From a virus: 55,092 nucleotides of DNA. Position 1 is the first letter of the stretch. Every line of letters starts with the position of its first letter. The translations under genes and the position numbers were made by a program. A model generated the notes under the pieces. It saw nothing but the letters and a program-made list of their open reading frames with translations. It did no database searches and had not been told where the DNA came from. Shown here piece by piece: positions 39,186-47,179 of the stretch. The stretch lies in the IMG/VR virus record IMGVR_UViG_3300037882_003063, positions 1 through 55,092 of that record; one strand, written 5' to 3'.

Positions 39186-40105
39186 TACGATAACCTCTGC
39201 CATTCACTGGCTTCTTGAAGGGTAAAAATTGCCTTGGGCGGGTCTTGTTTGTATGCCGACTTAAACGCCTCAACATCAATATGTATCTCGTTGCCAACGC
39301 TATCCACTTTTATAATCTCGACCCGCCTACCCCCTCGAGTTAAATAAACACCACACAAAAGCAATGAATCGTTTCGTTTCGTGACGAAACTACTTTTCCA
39401 AGACGGGAAGCGGTCAATAATTAGGGCGGGAGTTACAAAGCCAAGTTTGATACCTTGCTCCTCAAGAATCCATTTGAAGTAGGGCTTTATATCCTCCTCC
39501 TTGCAACCTATTTCAATGAGGGTTTTAACGGTCTTGCCGATACGGGCTTTCATGTTAGGCGGGACTTGTGCATCAGGTGTTTTATAAAGCTCGAGCCAAA
39601 TTGCATCGTAAATTCTTTGGTGAAGACTTACGGGCTTCGTTTCGTCCTCGACGAAAGAATTTTCTAAATCAGTATTTTCTAAATCAGTATTTACTAGCGT
39701 CTCGTTTACCGAAGTCGGTTTACCCGAAGTCGGTTTACCCGAAGTCGGTTTACCCGAAGTCGGTTTAACGCTACTTTTAGGGGGTAATATGCTCACTTCT
39801 CTGACTATGGTTTCATAGCCAAGCATCTTGCCATTACTCGAGCGCCGCTCACCCCTTGAGGCATAGCCAAACTCGATTAACTCATTCATGGCGTTACTCA
39901 CACCCGTATAACCATCACCGCGAGCCTTAGAATCGGTTTTTCTATCACGGGCTATCGCTCTAAGGTTTACCTCCCAGTGGTCAGGTTTGGATAGCAACCA
40001 AAGCAGCAACCCAAGGGCAGAAAAGCTAAGTCTGCTATCCGTGATTGCGCTATTGCTCATGACTGTGTAAGTGTCTTTGCCGCGCTCTTTCCTTAAAATA
40101 CCCAT
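39185..40105 (-). CDS. Replication initiator (lambda O-like / DnaD-like) with internal iterons
   Basis: This 306-residue protein has an N-terminal winged-helix domain (residues 20-100, LSFSALGLLLWLLSKPDHW pattern of phage replisome organisers) and a repeat linker (four KPTSG-like units, then two NTDLE units). The C-domain is helical. It lies just upstream of the helicase, as O before P in lambda. Direct DNA repeats in the linker make it a candidate origin. AAAAGGAA precedes ATG 40105. Confidence 0.75.
   Translation of the reverse strand: MGILRKERGKDTYTVMSNSAITDSRLSFSALGLLLWLLSKPDHWEVNLRAIARDRKTDSKARGDGYTGVSNAMNELIEFGYASRGERRSSNGKMLGYETIVREVSILPPKSSVKPTSGKPTSGKPTSGKPTSVNETLVNTDLENTDLENSFVEDETKPVSLHQRIYDAIWLELYKTPDAQVPPNMKARIGKTVKTLIEIGCKEEDIKPYFKWILEEQGIKLGFVTPALIIDRFPSWKSSFVTKRNDSLLLCGVYLTRGGRRVEIIKVDSVGNEIHIDVEAFKSAYKQDPPKAIFTLQEASEWQRLS
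39376..39390. promoter_or_regulatory. 15-bp palindrome
   Basis: Perfect copy inside the initiator gene (read as SFVTKR), downstream of the repeats. Confidence 0.8.
39661..39768. repeat. Candidate origin: AT-rich repeats plus four 15-bp iterons
   Basis: Two AT-rich 15-bp units, TTTCTAAATCAGTAT, at 39661-39690 are followed 18 bp later by four tandem CCGAAGTCGGTTTAC units at 39709-39768 (last base of the fourth differs). Each iteron contains the inverted repeat CCGA/TCGG. Iterons beside AT-rich repeats within an initiator gene are the layout of the lambda origin. Confidence 0.65.
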
Positions 40106-40132
40106 ATTGTTTCCTTTTGGCGGGGCTTGTGG

Positions 40133-40196
40133 TACAATGCGTTATCCCTGCGAAGGATATTGCTCTTTAACCCGCGCCGCCAACGCGGGTTTTTTT
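40133..40196 (+). ncRNA. Candidate OOP-like antisense RNA
   Basis: On the plus strand, TACAAT (40133-40138) is followed by a TATCC / GGATA hairpin (40143-40159) and a terminator with stem CCCGCG / CGCGGG (40171-40189) and seven T's. This would give an RNA of about 50 bases. It runs away from, and starts just upstream of, the initiator gene on the other strand, as lambda OOP does near gene O. The -35 is poor, so expression is uncertain. It is antisense to the 3' end of the gene at 40167. Confidence 0.45.
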
Positions 40197-40874
40197 CTTT
40201 GGTTTCGGGTGAGGGGCTTTTTCTAGTCTTGAATACCCAAGACTCTCGAGCAAATGTTTTTGTTTGTCAAGAGACTCTAAACGTACCTGATATGAGGCTT
40301 GTAGGTAGCCTACAAGCTCCTTGGCGCGTCTTAGTGGTGTATTGACCCTCTCGAGTATGCTAGAAGCGGTTTTAGAGTCAACAAAAGACCCTTCAAGTGA
40401 CCAGAATTCACGGCTCATAGACTTCCCTTTGGTCAGCCACATTATAAAATCATGGCTCGAGACAAACCACCACGGGCTATCAGAACCCTTTGAATACTTC
40501 CAACGGGTCAGAACGCCGTCACTCCAATCACGAAGGGCGGCTAGTGCTTGAACCTGTTCGCCACTTGCAAAATCACCCTTCGGGTACTCAGGCTTTTTGG
40601 GAACAAAGGGCGGGTGCAACTCAGTAACCTCAAAAAGAGGGATGTACTTCCGAGTCATGAAAGCCAGAGAAAACGGGTCTTCACCAAAAGCCAACTTGCC
40701 GACTTGAAGGGCAATGTCACGCTCGACCATCTTGCCTCTGCCACACCAAACCGTAAACTTTCGACGACCATCAGGCAATAGCACAACGCGGTAAAAATAA
40801 CGACTGTTTAACCTCGAGTCAAACATGCTCGAGGTCTTAGAGGCTTGAAGACCACGCTGTATTTCAAGCTCCAT
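40167..40874 (-). CDS. Hypothetical replication-operon protein
   Basis: The 235-residue basic protein lies between the ERF protein and the initiator. It has an N-terminal beta region (FYRVVLLPDGRRKFTVWC), a middle aromatic part and a Lys-rich C-terminus encoded over a GC-rich hairpin. It may be a ssDNA or replisome factor, but no motif is recognised. Confidence 0.6.
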   Translation of the reverse strand: MELEIQRGLQASKTSSMFDSRLNSRYFYRVVLLPDGRRKFTVWCGRGKMVERDIALQVGKLAFGEDPFSLAFMTRKYIPLFEVTELHPPFVPKKPEYPKGDFASGEQVQALAALRDWSDGVLTRWKYSKGSDSPWWFVSSHDFIMWLTKGKSMSREFWSLEGSFVDSKTASSILERVNTPLRRAKELVGYLQASYQVRLESLDKQKHLLESLGYSRLEKAPHPKPKKKTRVGGAG

Positions 40875-41825
40875 TTAATCTCGCTTCCCTGCAAACGGGG
40901 CATCATCGTCATTAGGGTTATTGTGTTGCTCGAGAAGAGCCTCAAACCCGCTTTTGGTAGGTGTGAAAGCAACGTTATTGCTTTCCATCCAATCAGTAAA
41001 ATCCTCGAATTCTTCGGTGCTTAAGTTGCTGTGATTGTTCCAACTCCTAAACGAATCAAGGGCGGCAACGACCTTCAAAAAGTCTTCATCCAAGAACTTG
41101 CCTTCTTTACCAGTCACAACACTGGCAAAGTACCGCCTGAATGTTTTCCAGTCGTCCGAATCCATGCCAAGGGCTGACCACCTATCCCTAATGTTTTTAT
41201 ACATTGCTTCTTTAGCGGGATTCGTAGGCTCTGGTTGTGCTGCTTGGGTCTTGGGCTGCTGCACTGGTTGTGTCGGCGCTTCTGTTGGCTTTGGCGGCTT
41301 TGGTGCTTGCTGTTTGGGTTGTGGCTTAGGTGTTGACTTGGGCGCGTCATTAGGTGCATTGTGACTGAGCGCGTCATCATCTTCTGTGGCAACACCAAAA
41401 AATGCGGCTAACTGGTATCGTTTAGCGTAAGTTATGGCAGTCCCTACAGCTTGGGGCGTTGTTTCAGTAGGCTTCATTTCAAACCACGGCGTTATAAGGC
41501 TTTCGCCGCTCGAGTGGTACATGATTATTCTGACACGAATTAAACGAACAACGGTCACAATTTTCTTTATGGTCGTTATTTCGCCGTCTACCTCCATTTG
41601 TTGGGGCATTTCGTCGTTGGTAGTGACCGATTCGACTTCTTGGCTAAAAAAGAGACCTTGCTCATTACAGGCGGGGCGTACCACCTCGAGAATACTGGCA
41701 AGGTCAGCATAACTATAGCTGTACTTACCAATATCCGCCTTTGCGTTCTTTTTAATGTCTGCCGTTGCTCTTTGCGCTAAGGCAAGGGCGGCATACAAAT
41801 TAGGTTTACCCTGCGATGATTCCAT
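40875..41825 (-). CDS. erf: ERF-family single-strand annealing recombinase
   Basis: This 316-residue protein carries ERF superfamily motifs: YSYADLASILEVVRPACNEQG at about 40-60 and the closing AKRYQLAAFFGVATEDDDA near 150. It anneals complementary strands in phage recombination. A Pro/Gln-rich linker (residues 165-215) leads to a C-terminal domain of about 100 residues that may bind ssDNA-binding protein. AAAAAGGAG precedes ATG 41825. It overlaps the XRE gene by 20 bases. Confidence 0.85.
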   Translation of the reverse strand: MESSQGKPNLYAALALAQRATADIKKNAKADIGKYSYSYADLASILEVVRPACNEQGLFFSQEVESVTTNDEMPQQMEVDGEITTIKKIVTVVRLIRVRIIMYHSSGESLITPWFEMKPTETTPQAVGTAITYAKRYQLAAFFGVATEDDDALSHNAPNDAPKSTPKPQPKQQAPKPPKPTEAPTQPVQQPKTQAAQPEPTNPAKEAMYKNIRDRWSALGMDSDDWKTFRRYFASVVTGKEGKFLDEDFLKVVAALDSFRSWNNHSNLSTEEFEDFTDWMESNNVAFTPTKSGFEALLEQHNNPNDDDAPFAGKRD

Positions 41826-42081
41826 ATTTTGCTCCTTTTTCCACTGGTACAACAAAATGAACAGTGTAGTCTGCGGGGTATGCTGCCACGGCATACCCTG
41901 TTTTAGAAAGAATTAGTCCTAGTTGGTTGAATCCTATATCACCTCCCTTTAATGCCTTTGAGATAGTCCTAGGGTCAACTCCCGCTAATTTGGCTAGGGC
42001 GGCTTGGGTAAGACCCTTAGTTTCGAGCAGGGTCTTGACGATTTGTTGGGCGGTGCAGTAATTACCTAAGAATTCAGACAT
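41806..42081 (-). CDS. XRE-family HTH regulator
   Basis: This 91-residue protein has a Cro/CI-type helix-turn-helix at residues 15-60 (GLTQAALAKLAGVDPRTISKAL) and a short C-terminal beta extension. ATG 42081 is used because it lies seven bases after TATGAT of an excellent promoter, so the mRNA is nearly leaderless, as from lambda PRM. It heads the replication operon and is a candidate for the repressor that reads the palindromes. Confidence 0.75.
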   Translation of the reverse strand: MSEFLGNYCTAQQIVKTLLETKGLTQAALAKLAGVDPRTISKALKGGDIGFNQLGLILSKTGYAVAAYPADYTVHFVVPVEKGAKYGIIAG

Positions 42082-42088
42082 GTTCTGC

Positions 42089-42117
42089 ATCATATCATGC
42101 TTTTTTGATGCAGTCAA
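42089..42117 (-). promoter_or_regulatory. Promoter of the XRE/replication operon
   Basis: TTGACT (42117-42112), 17-bp spacer ending GCATGA, TATGAT (42094-42089). The closest match to consensus with a leaderless start. Confidence 0.75.
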
Positions 42118-42126
42118 GTGCATTAA

Positions 42127-42154
42127 AAAAGACCCGCTTCTAAACGGGTCTTTT
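42127..42154 (-). terminator. Rho-independent terminator of the lysis operon
   Basis: Stem AAAAGACCCG / CGGGTCTTTT with TTTTTT on the minus strand. It separates the late lysis genes from the replication operon. Confidence 0.85.
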
Positions 42155-42169
42155 ATTTCGTGACGAAAC
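42155..42169. promoter_or_regulatory. 15-bp palindrome, one mismatch
   Basis: ATTTCGTGACGAAAC between the stop of the last lysis gene and its terminator. Confidence 0.75.
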
Positions 42170-42170
42170 T

Positions 42171-42479
42171 CTAATGGACTGCTGCTGTGCGTTCGTCGCT
42201 AACGTATAGCGATAAATACAAAGAACCAATACAACCAATGGCATCAAGCAGCTTCACGCCGCCCTGTGTGCCATTAACAACCCATACGCTCGAGTCTATA
42301 GACTGTAAAAGAAAATAGAGCGCTAGGCAAATCATTGCCACAGCCGCCCTTTTTCGACCCATCCGCCAACACCTTAGCATTGAACCCGCCGCGCTAAAAA
42401 ACGTCAAAAGTTCTAATGCTATCAAAAGAGGAAAACCGCCAAAGCCCAATAGAAAAACATAGCGAAATGTATCAATCAT
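42171..42479 (-). CDS. Small membrane protein (holin candidate)
   Basis: This 102-residue protein has three predicted membrane helices (about 8-30, 45-62 and 78-95) and a charged end. It overlaps the previous membrane gene by eight bases. Small multi-span proteins in a lysis cassette are often holins or antiholins. Which of the three membrane genes is the holin cannot be told. Confidence 0.5.
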   Translation of the reverse strand: MIDTFRYVFLLGFGGFPLLIALELLTFFSAAGSMLRCWRMGRKRAAVAMICLALYFLLQSIDSSVWVVNGTQGGVKLLDAIGCIGSLYLSLYVSDERTAAVH

Positions 42480-42933
42480 CTTTACCGCCCTCCTTTTGCG
42501 CCTTTTCGTCGAGGTTAAAGGCAGCCTTTATTAAAGAGCGTACACCCAAACTAATACCCGCTTTTAGGGCTGTTGCTATATTTCCTGCACTAATGCCAAG
42601 ACCAGCAGCAATAATCAACTCGAGCCAAACGCCAAAGCCCCCAAGACTCCAAGACATATTGCTTATCAGGAGTGGCGCTAAGCCGCCCGACATTCCACCA
42701 ACAAGACCCGACCAAAACAACCCGTTAAGTAAAACACCTTTGTCGGCGCGTTTCCTTTTGGGTTTCTTTTGCCAATCCAAGAAGTGGGCGGCAAGAGCAA
42801 TCAAGCCCGTCACCATCCCTCGAGAAAAGGCGTACCACTCGTCACAGGTGTAAAAAAAACACTGTGTTGCTACAGACCCTTGGGCAGCAGCAACACAGGC
42901 GCTAAAAAAAATGAGGTAAACCCATCGAGTCAT
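42472..42933 (-). CDS. Membrane protein of the lysis cassette
   Basis: This 153-residue protein has a signal-like N-terminus (ending ACVAAAQGS), two or more later hydrophobic segments and a basic loop QKKPKRKRADK, with an acidic cytoplasmic-type end. It resembles class holin-like families in layout. Role inferred from its neighbours. Confidence 0.5.
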   Translation of the reverse strand: MTRWVYLIFFSACVAAAQGSVATQCFFYTCDEWYAFSRGMVTGLIALAAHFLDWQKKPKRKRADKGVLLNGLFWSGLVGGMSGGLAPLLISNMSWSLGGFGVWLELIIAAGLGISAGNIATALKAGISLGVRSLIKAAFNLDEKAQKEGGKDD

Positions 42934-42938
42934 GAGTG

Positions 42939-43253
42939 CTAGTTTAACACTCTTGCTAGTACCTCACCATCGCTTTTTACATCTAATTCAAAGGGCAATA
43001 CTGCGACCTTGCATGATAATGCTTCTGCCCCGTCACCGATAACGCTTTGCCTTTTTGTGCAAAGAGCGTTAGGGATTAGCGGGTCAAGAGGCTTGCCAGA
43101 TGTGACTGATAAGCGACCAGTTTTAAGGGCGGTCACGCGGTAAATTGTTTTCTCGAGCTTCACGACCTTCGCGCCGCTCCAATCAAAAACATCAGCACAG
43201 CCATTAAGGGCGAACAAAACACAAAAGCCGATTATGCACCAAACCCTAAACAT
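42939..43253 (-). CDS. Putative lipoprotein (spanin-like?)
   Basis: This 104-residue protein starts at ATG 43253 behind AAGGAGGG. A hydrophobic segment ends in LNGC near residue 18, a possible lipobox. The mature part has further Cys residues. A lipoprotein in the lysis cassette could be an outer-membrane spanin, which would imply a diderm host, but it lacks the Pro-rich body of Rz1. The call is tentative. Confidence 0.45.
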   Translation of the reverse strand: MFRVWCIIGFCVLFALNGCADVFDWSGAKVVKLEKTIYRVTALKTGRLSVTSGKPLDPLIPNALCTKRQSVIGDGAEALSCKVAVLPFELDVKSDGEVLARVLN

Positions 43254-43419
43254 CTGCGCCCTCCTTGATTCTCGAGGCAATCATGCCTATCTCGTCTTGC
43301 CGCGCTTCTTCGTCTAAGACGACTGTGAAAATTTGTGCGAGTCGAGCAATCTCCACAAGCGCTTTTTCTCGACTTGCGCCCATGTTCATAAAAAGAGCAA
43401 TCAGAATTTGGTCAGCCAT
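43246..43419 (-). CDS. Small helical protein, lysis region
   Basis: This 57-residue helical, acidic protein starts at ATG 43419 inside the end of the previous gene. No membrane segment. It may be a lysis regulator, but nothing shows that directly. Confidence 0.5.
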   Translation of the reverse strand: MADQILIALFMNMGASREKALVEIARLAQIFTVVLDEEARQDEIGMIASRIKEGADV

Positions 43420-43780
43420 TTTTGCCACTGTCCTTGTCAGTTGTTCGTTTGTACCCGCTAACCATTCCTTGGTCAGCCCCGAAACCTAGGATGGTAACGC
43501 CTAGGGCGGTCAGTAATGCCTCTTGAGAGCCGACCCTGCCATATGCACCCATAAAGTACATTGCAAAGCCCTTGGCGATTACATTAAGAAACAGGTTGAC
43601 CTTGTAAACATCTAAGCCGTCAAGCCCCAAGCGGGTACGAACAACCCATGTCACGGGTGAGGTAAGCCATGACGCAAAAACGGCGGCTACCATCACCCAG
43701 TCAACAGGCGTGGCAACTTCGCCCTGTGCATAGGCTACGGTGAAGGCTAACATCAAAAGTAAGGGAATAATTTTTTTCAT
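43412..43780 (-). CDS. Membrane protein with signal sequence, lysis region
   Basis: This 122-residue protein has MKK and a hydrophobic core IIPLLLMLAFTVAYA, two further membrane helices and a basic tail. ATG 43780 follows AAAAAGGAG and a perfect palindrome. It is the first gene of the lysis cassette after the tail fibre genes; holin is a reasonable candidate. Confidence 0.5.
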   Translation of the reverse strand: MKKIIPLLLMLAFTVAYAQGEVATPVDWVMVAAVFASWLTSPVTWVVRTRLGLDGLDVYKVNLFLNVIAKGFAMYFMGAYGRVGSQEALLTALGVTILGFGADQGMVSGYKRTTDKDSGKNG

Positions 43781-43792
43781 AAACTCCTTTTT

Positions 43793-43807
43793 GTTTCGTG
43801 ACGAAAC
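43793..43807. promoter_or_regulatory. 15-bp palindrome
   Basis: Perfect copy between the tail fibre stop and the AAAAAGGAG of the first lysis gene, the same spacing as at 11097 and 33475. Confidence 0.85.
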
Positions 43808-43811
43808 GTGA

Positions 43812-44981
43812 TTACTTATTAACCAACTCGAGTGACCCCGTAAGGGTGGTTGCTGTTGTGCCGTTTGACAATATGACAGCATGTATGCAACTGCCGTTGT
43901 AAATCTTTATATCCGATTTGTTGTTTAACGTCCCGCCGACATTCGCGTTTAACAACGGACGTGACAGCAGCGCCCTGTAAAGCATAAGCGACACCGCGCC
44001 CGTCAAAAGCGAAGTACCCAAGGTGATACTTTGGATGCTCCTGATACCCTTGTCACCAGCCGCCAAGCGGAATTGCGCTATGTACCCCGCAACGGCTGTT
44101 GCAGCAAATGAGGCAACTGTGGCAGTACGCCCCGCCACACCATCACTGTTTGTATAGCTTAGAGTCATATTTGTAATTGCGCTTGCGTTTGTAGTCGCTG
44201 TTGTAACGAGTATTGCAGCGTTAATGCCCTCCCCGTTCGTCGTCCCGTTTACGTCTCGAGCGGGTAAAGTGGGTTGTGTAATCGTTTGGGCTGTTGTTGT
44301 TGTGACAACAAGACCGTTGTTCACCCAGAGGACATCCCAAAGCTGCAAAAGAGCCGCCACAGAAGAAGCTACGTTTGCATCACGCAAATACATTGCCCCC
44401 GTGGGCGGAGGAGCAAAACCAAAGCATCCGTTATCAGCAGCAGCATTGCCGTCAGTCACTCGACCATTGATGCCGCTTGTGCCTACCGCCCAAGCGCTAG
44501 GTACACCCGCATCCTTCGAGAACCAATACAATGTTCCAGCCGCTTCGGGTGCTGTGCCAACTTTATACAGTCCTCGAGACGAACCCTCTTCAACTACTGC
44601 AGAGGAATCAACAGTCTTTTGAAGCCCTGTAGCAGTAAGAACTTTCAAGCCATTTTCATCATAAAGTAAAGTTTCATTTGGGGCTAAGTTTACCGTAATT
44701 GCTTCAAAAAACCAAGCAGGGTCAAGAACGCCAAATTCGACTTTTGAAGTTACTGATGTGCTTGAATTATGCACAATGAGATTTTTGAGGATTCTAACCG
44801 TACTGGCGGCAGGGGCTAATCCAGCCGTGTGTGTTCCCGCTATCAGGTTCTCGTTGACCAGAGGGGCAACTAAACCGTAGCCTGCGGCTGTAACATCGGT
44901 AAAGTTCGCTAAAAGATTTATTATCGAACCCGCGCCCGTTACAACTAATCTAAGTGTCTGAGTGCTGTCGTATTGAATCAT
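43812..44981 (-). CDS. Tail fibre / receptor-binding candidate
   Basis: This 389-residue beta-rich, Ala/Thr/Val-rich protein starts in an ATGA overlap. Composition and place after the baseplate genes fit a fibre or tip protein. The C-terminal third has strand repeats. CTCGAG sites are scarcer from 44.6 to 47.6 kb than elsewhere, so this module may be a later acquisition. Confidence 0.6.
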   Translation of the reverse strand: MIQYDSTQTLRLVVTGAGSIINLLANFTDVTAAGYGLVAPLVNENLIAGTHTAGLAPAASTVRILKNLIVHNSSTSVTSKVEFGVLDPAWFFEAITVNLAPNETLLYDENGLKVLTATGLQKTVDSSAVVEEGSSRGLYKVGTAPEAAGTLYWFSKDAGVPSAWAVGTSGINGRVTDGNAAADNGCFGFAPPPTGAMYLRDANVASSVAALLQLWDVLWVNNGLVVTTTTAQTITQPTLPARDVNGTTNGEGINAAILVTTATTNASAITNMTLSYTNSDGVAGRTATVASFAATAVAGYIAQFRLAAGDKGIRSIQSITLGTSLLTGAVSLMLYRALLSRPLLNANVGGTLNNKSDIKIYNGSCIHAVILSNGTTATTLTGSLELVNK

Positions 44982-45997
44982 ATTAAACTCCCTAGCGCCA
45001 ATCTAGCCATAACTTCTTGATGTGTAAGCCCAGAGCCGCCGCCGCCAGATATTTGAGCTTGAGCAATATAAAGTAACCCGTTACCTCCAACCCCGACAGA
45101 ATAGCTATCGCCCGATACGCCAACAAACGCAAAAAAATACAAAATACCTGTGTTGGCGCTTATGCAAACAAGTATGTTTCTACCGTGCAGCGTACCAATC
45201 TCCCATCCACTAAAACGAGTCCAATCCCCAAAAGCGTTGTAAAGCCACAACCCACCCAAGCTAGTGCCGCCGTTTGTTGCATCAACCGCAACGAGAGCGC
45301 CGTTTGCAAAGCCCGCCGTTTGTATATTTGGCGTGGAAACACCATTTGGGACACCCGAAACAAGGTTAATTACATCATCATCAAAAGTAGCTTCTACTCT
45401 ATAAATACCCTCTGTTGGGGTTGTTTGACTAAAAATGTCAGTAGTCCAGCCACTAATTCCTAATCTGGTTTGATGCAAAAACGAAGGTGCGCCCCGTTGT
45501 AAAGTGTATATAACTAACACATTCCCGTCTACTCGGAATAAACTTGGATTTGGGATTTCTGCACCGTCTTCAAAACCTCTAGCCCGAGTCCATTCTGCTG
45601 TCGAATTATAGACCCAAATCCCACCCCATTTAGTATTGTTACCTATCACCGCATCAATCACAATTAAGTTACCATCAATTGCAGTTCCCACAAAAGGAGT
45701 AACAGCACCAGACGGAGGGGCGGCGTTGGTAAACAGCGAATCATCAGTTATAGCGGTCACTGTTTTTATTGCAGTAGCATAGTTGTTCTCGGCTTGCCAC
45801 GTTGTACCTGTCCAAAATACAGTCCTCGAGCTACCAGCCCAATCCGTGCATTGTGCCTTTGCCCCGATGTCCCCTACTCCCAAACCAAGGGCGTTAAGTA
45901 CAGCCAAAGTCCCTCTTGGAATAGCCACATGGTCATTAGTGGGCAACTGACTAATTGTGCTATCAGGCAGTAAAACTAACGGCTTGCGTTCTGCCAT
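44978..45997 (-). CDS. Tail fibre protein
   Basis: This 339-residue protein begins with a short adaptor (KPLVLLPDSTISQLP), then a repeat-rich beta region in which GGIWVYNSTAEWTRARGFE and GGLWLYNAFGDWTRFSGWE are duplicated. A segment, DWAGSSRTVFWTGTTW, resembles fibre spike repeats. It probably contacts the host surface. Confidence 0.65.
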   Translation of the reverse strand: MAERKPLVLLPDSTISQLPTNDHVAIPRGTLAVLNALGLGVGDIGAKAQCTDWAGSSRTVFWTGTTWQAENNYATAIKTVTAITDDSLFTNAAPPSGAVTPFVGTAIDGNLIVIDAVIGNNTKWGGIWVYNSTAEWTRARGFEDGAEIPNPSLFRVDGNVLVIYTLQRGAPSFLHQTRLGISGWTTDIFSQTTPTEGIYRVEATFDDDVINLVSGVPNGVSTPNIQTAGFANGALVAVDATNGGTSLGGLWLYNAFGDWTRFSGWEIGTLHGRNILVCISANTGILYFFAFVGVSGDSYSVGVGGNGLLYIAQAQISGGGGSGLTHQEVMARLALGSLI

Positions 45998-45999
45998 GA

Positions 46000-46677
46000 T
46001 TACACCAACTTTATAGGTAGGTTGTTCTGGAAGTTAATTGCCGTGGCGCTTACAGCTACGCCGATGATTTGTGAAATATGCCCTGCCGTTGTTGGCGGCG
46101 TTGCTGTTGCCAAACCCGCCGTTGTTGGGCTAAGGAAAACGACACCGCTAGTCATACCTGTTACTTGGGTGTTTGTGCCTTCAAAATAAACGGTTGCGGG
46201 TGCAGCCGCAGCCACAGCAGTCAAAACGAAGCCGTGAGCTTCTTTGCCACTCGTTGAAGCATCTGCTTTGCGTACCCCAGAAGCCCAGACGTTCACAAAG
46301 TCACCAGCAGCTAGGGCTTCGCTTGCCGTGATAATGGCAGTATCCGCTCCGATACCAACAGGCAAAAAGCTATTGTCGAGACGACCCGAAGCGTCAAGAG
46401 CGGGTATTTTACCAGAGTCACCAGCCCCCGCGCTCGAAACTTTGGAATTGACTATGGTCGCATCCAAAACGCCGTTTGCGTTCAACTGTGGGATTTTTGC
46501 CGCATCACTTACCCCCGCGCTTGTATTTTTCGCGTTAAGTAAGGCGGGTGAAATAATTCCGCCCGTTGTTGTAGAAACAAGTTCGTTCACCAAGGGTGTG
46601 TCACCTGCAACGTTTACACTTCGTTGCTCCTCGAGTTGCCCCTGTGCGTTCTTGAATAATGCTTTCTTGCCAGCCAT
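46000..46677 (-). CDS. Tail fibre protein with 100-residue C-terminal domain
   Basis: This 225-residue protein starts at ATG 46677 behind GGAGGA. Two ASA-type repeats (SDAAKIPQLNANGVLDA, SGKIPALDASGRLDN) form a trimerising shaft. The C-terminal domain, with GVVFLSPTTAGLAT and SQIIGVAVSATAINFQ, is a phage fibre domain also present in the next protein. Confidence 0.7.
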   Translation of the reverse strand: MAGKKALFKNAQGQLEEQRSVNVAGDTPLVNELVSTTTGGIISPALLNAKNTSAGVSDAAKIPQLNANGVLDATIVNSKVSSAGAGDSGKIPALDASGRLDNSFLPVGIGADTAIITASEALAAGDFVNVWASGVRKADASTSGKEAHGFVLTAVAAAAPATVYFEGTNTQVTGMTSGVVFLSPTTAGLATATPPTTAGHISQIIGVAVSATAINFQNNLPIKLV

Positions 46678-46678
46678 A

Positions 46679-47179
46679 TTATCCTCCGATGAAAATTGCG
46701 TCTCGTTGAGAGACAAAGAGGGCGGTTGTTGAAGTTGCTAATCCGATTATTAAGCTAAAGCTACCGCTTGAGCTTGGTGGTGCTTGGGTAAGGTATCCGT
46801 TAAGCCCAAGAAAAACAGGTTGATTCGGAATCCAATTCCAAGATGGTTCGGTGATATTGCCAAGAACAACGACATTCACCGTACCGCCTATGATAGCAGC
46901 ATTCAGGCTTACGCCCACCAACTCCAAACTGTGAATTGGATTGTCATTACTCGCATAATCCAAGCCGTTATTTGTTTGTATCACGGCTCGATGCCCCGAC
47001 ATATTGATTGCGGCAGGAGCGGCAAAAAAAGTACCACTTTGCGGTAAAGCTGCACCATCAATGCCGTCACGCCCGTCAGCGCCTTTCACCCCTTGCCGAC
47101 CAGCTAAAACAACAGGTCTTTGCGGCTTTGGAGCAATAGCAAGGACTACGTGAGGCTTGACGATGATGTTAGGGGGCAT
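46679..47179 (-). CDS. Fibre protein with short collagen-like segment
   Basis: This 166-residue protein has GVKGADGRDGIDG, a short collagen-like Gly-X-Y stretch, near residue 30. Its C-terminal domain, with FLGLNGYLTQAPP and SLIIGLATSTTALFV, is paralogous to the end of the 225-residue fibre. A short trimeric fibre is likely. Confidence 0.65.
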   Translation of the reverse strand: MPPNIIVKPHVVLAIAPKPQRPVVLAGRQGVKGADGRDGIDGAALPQSGTFFAAPAAINMSGHRAVIQTNNGLDYASNDNPIHSLELVGVSLNAAIIGGTVNVVVLGNITEPSWNWIPNQPVFLGLNGYLTQAPPSSSGSFSLIIGLATSTTALFVSQRDAIFIGG

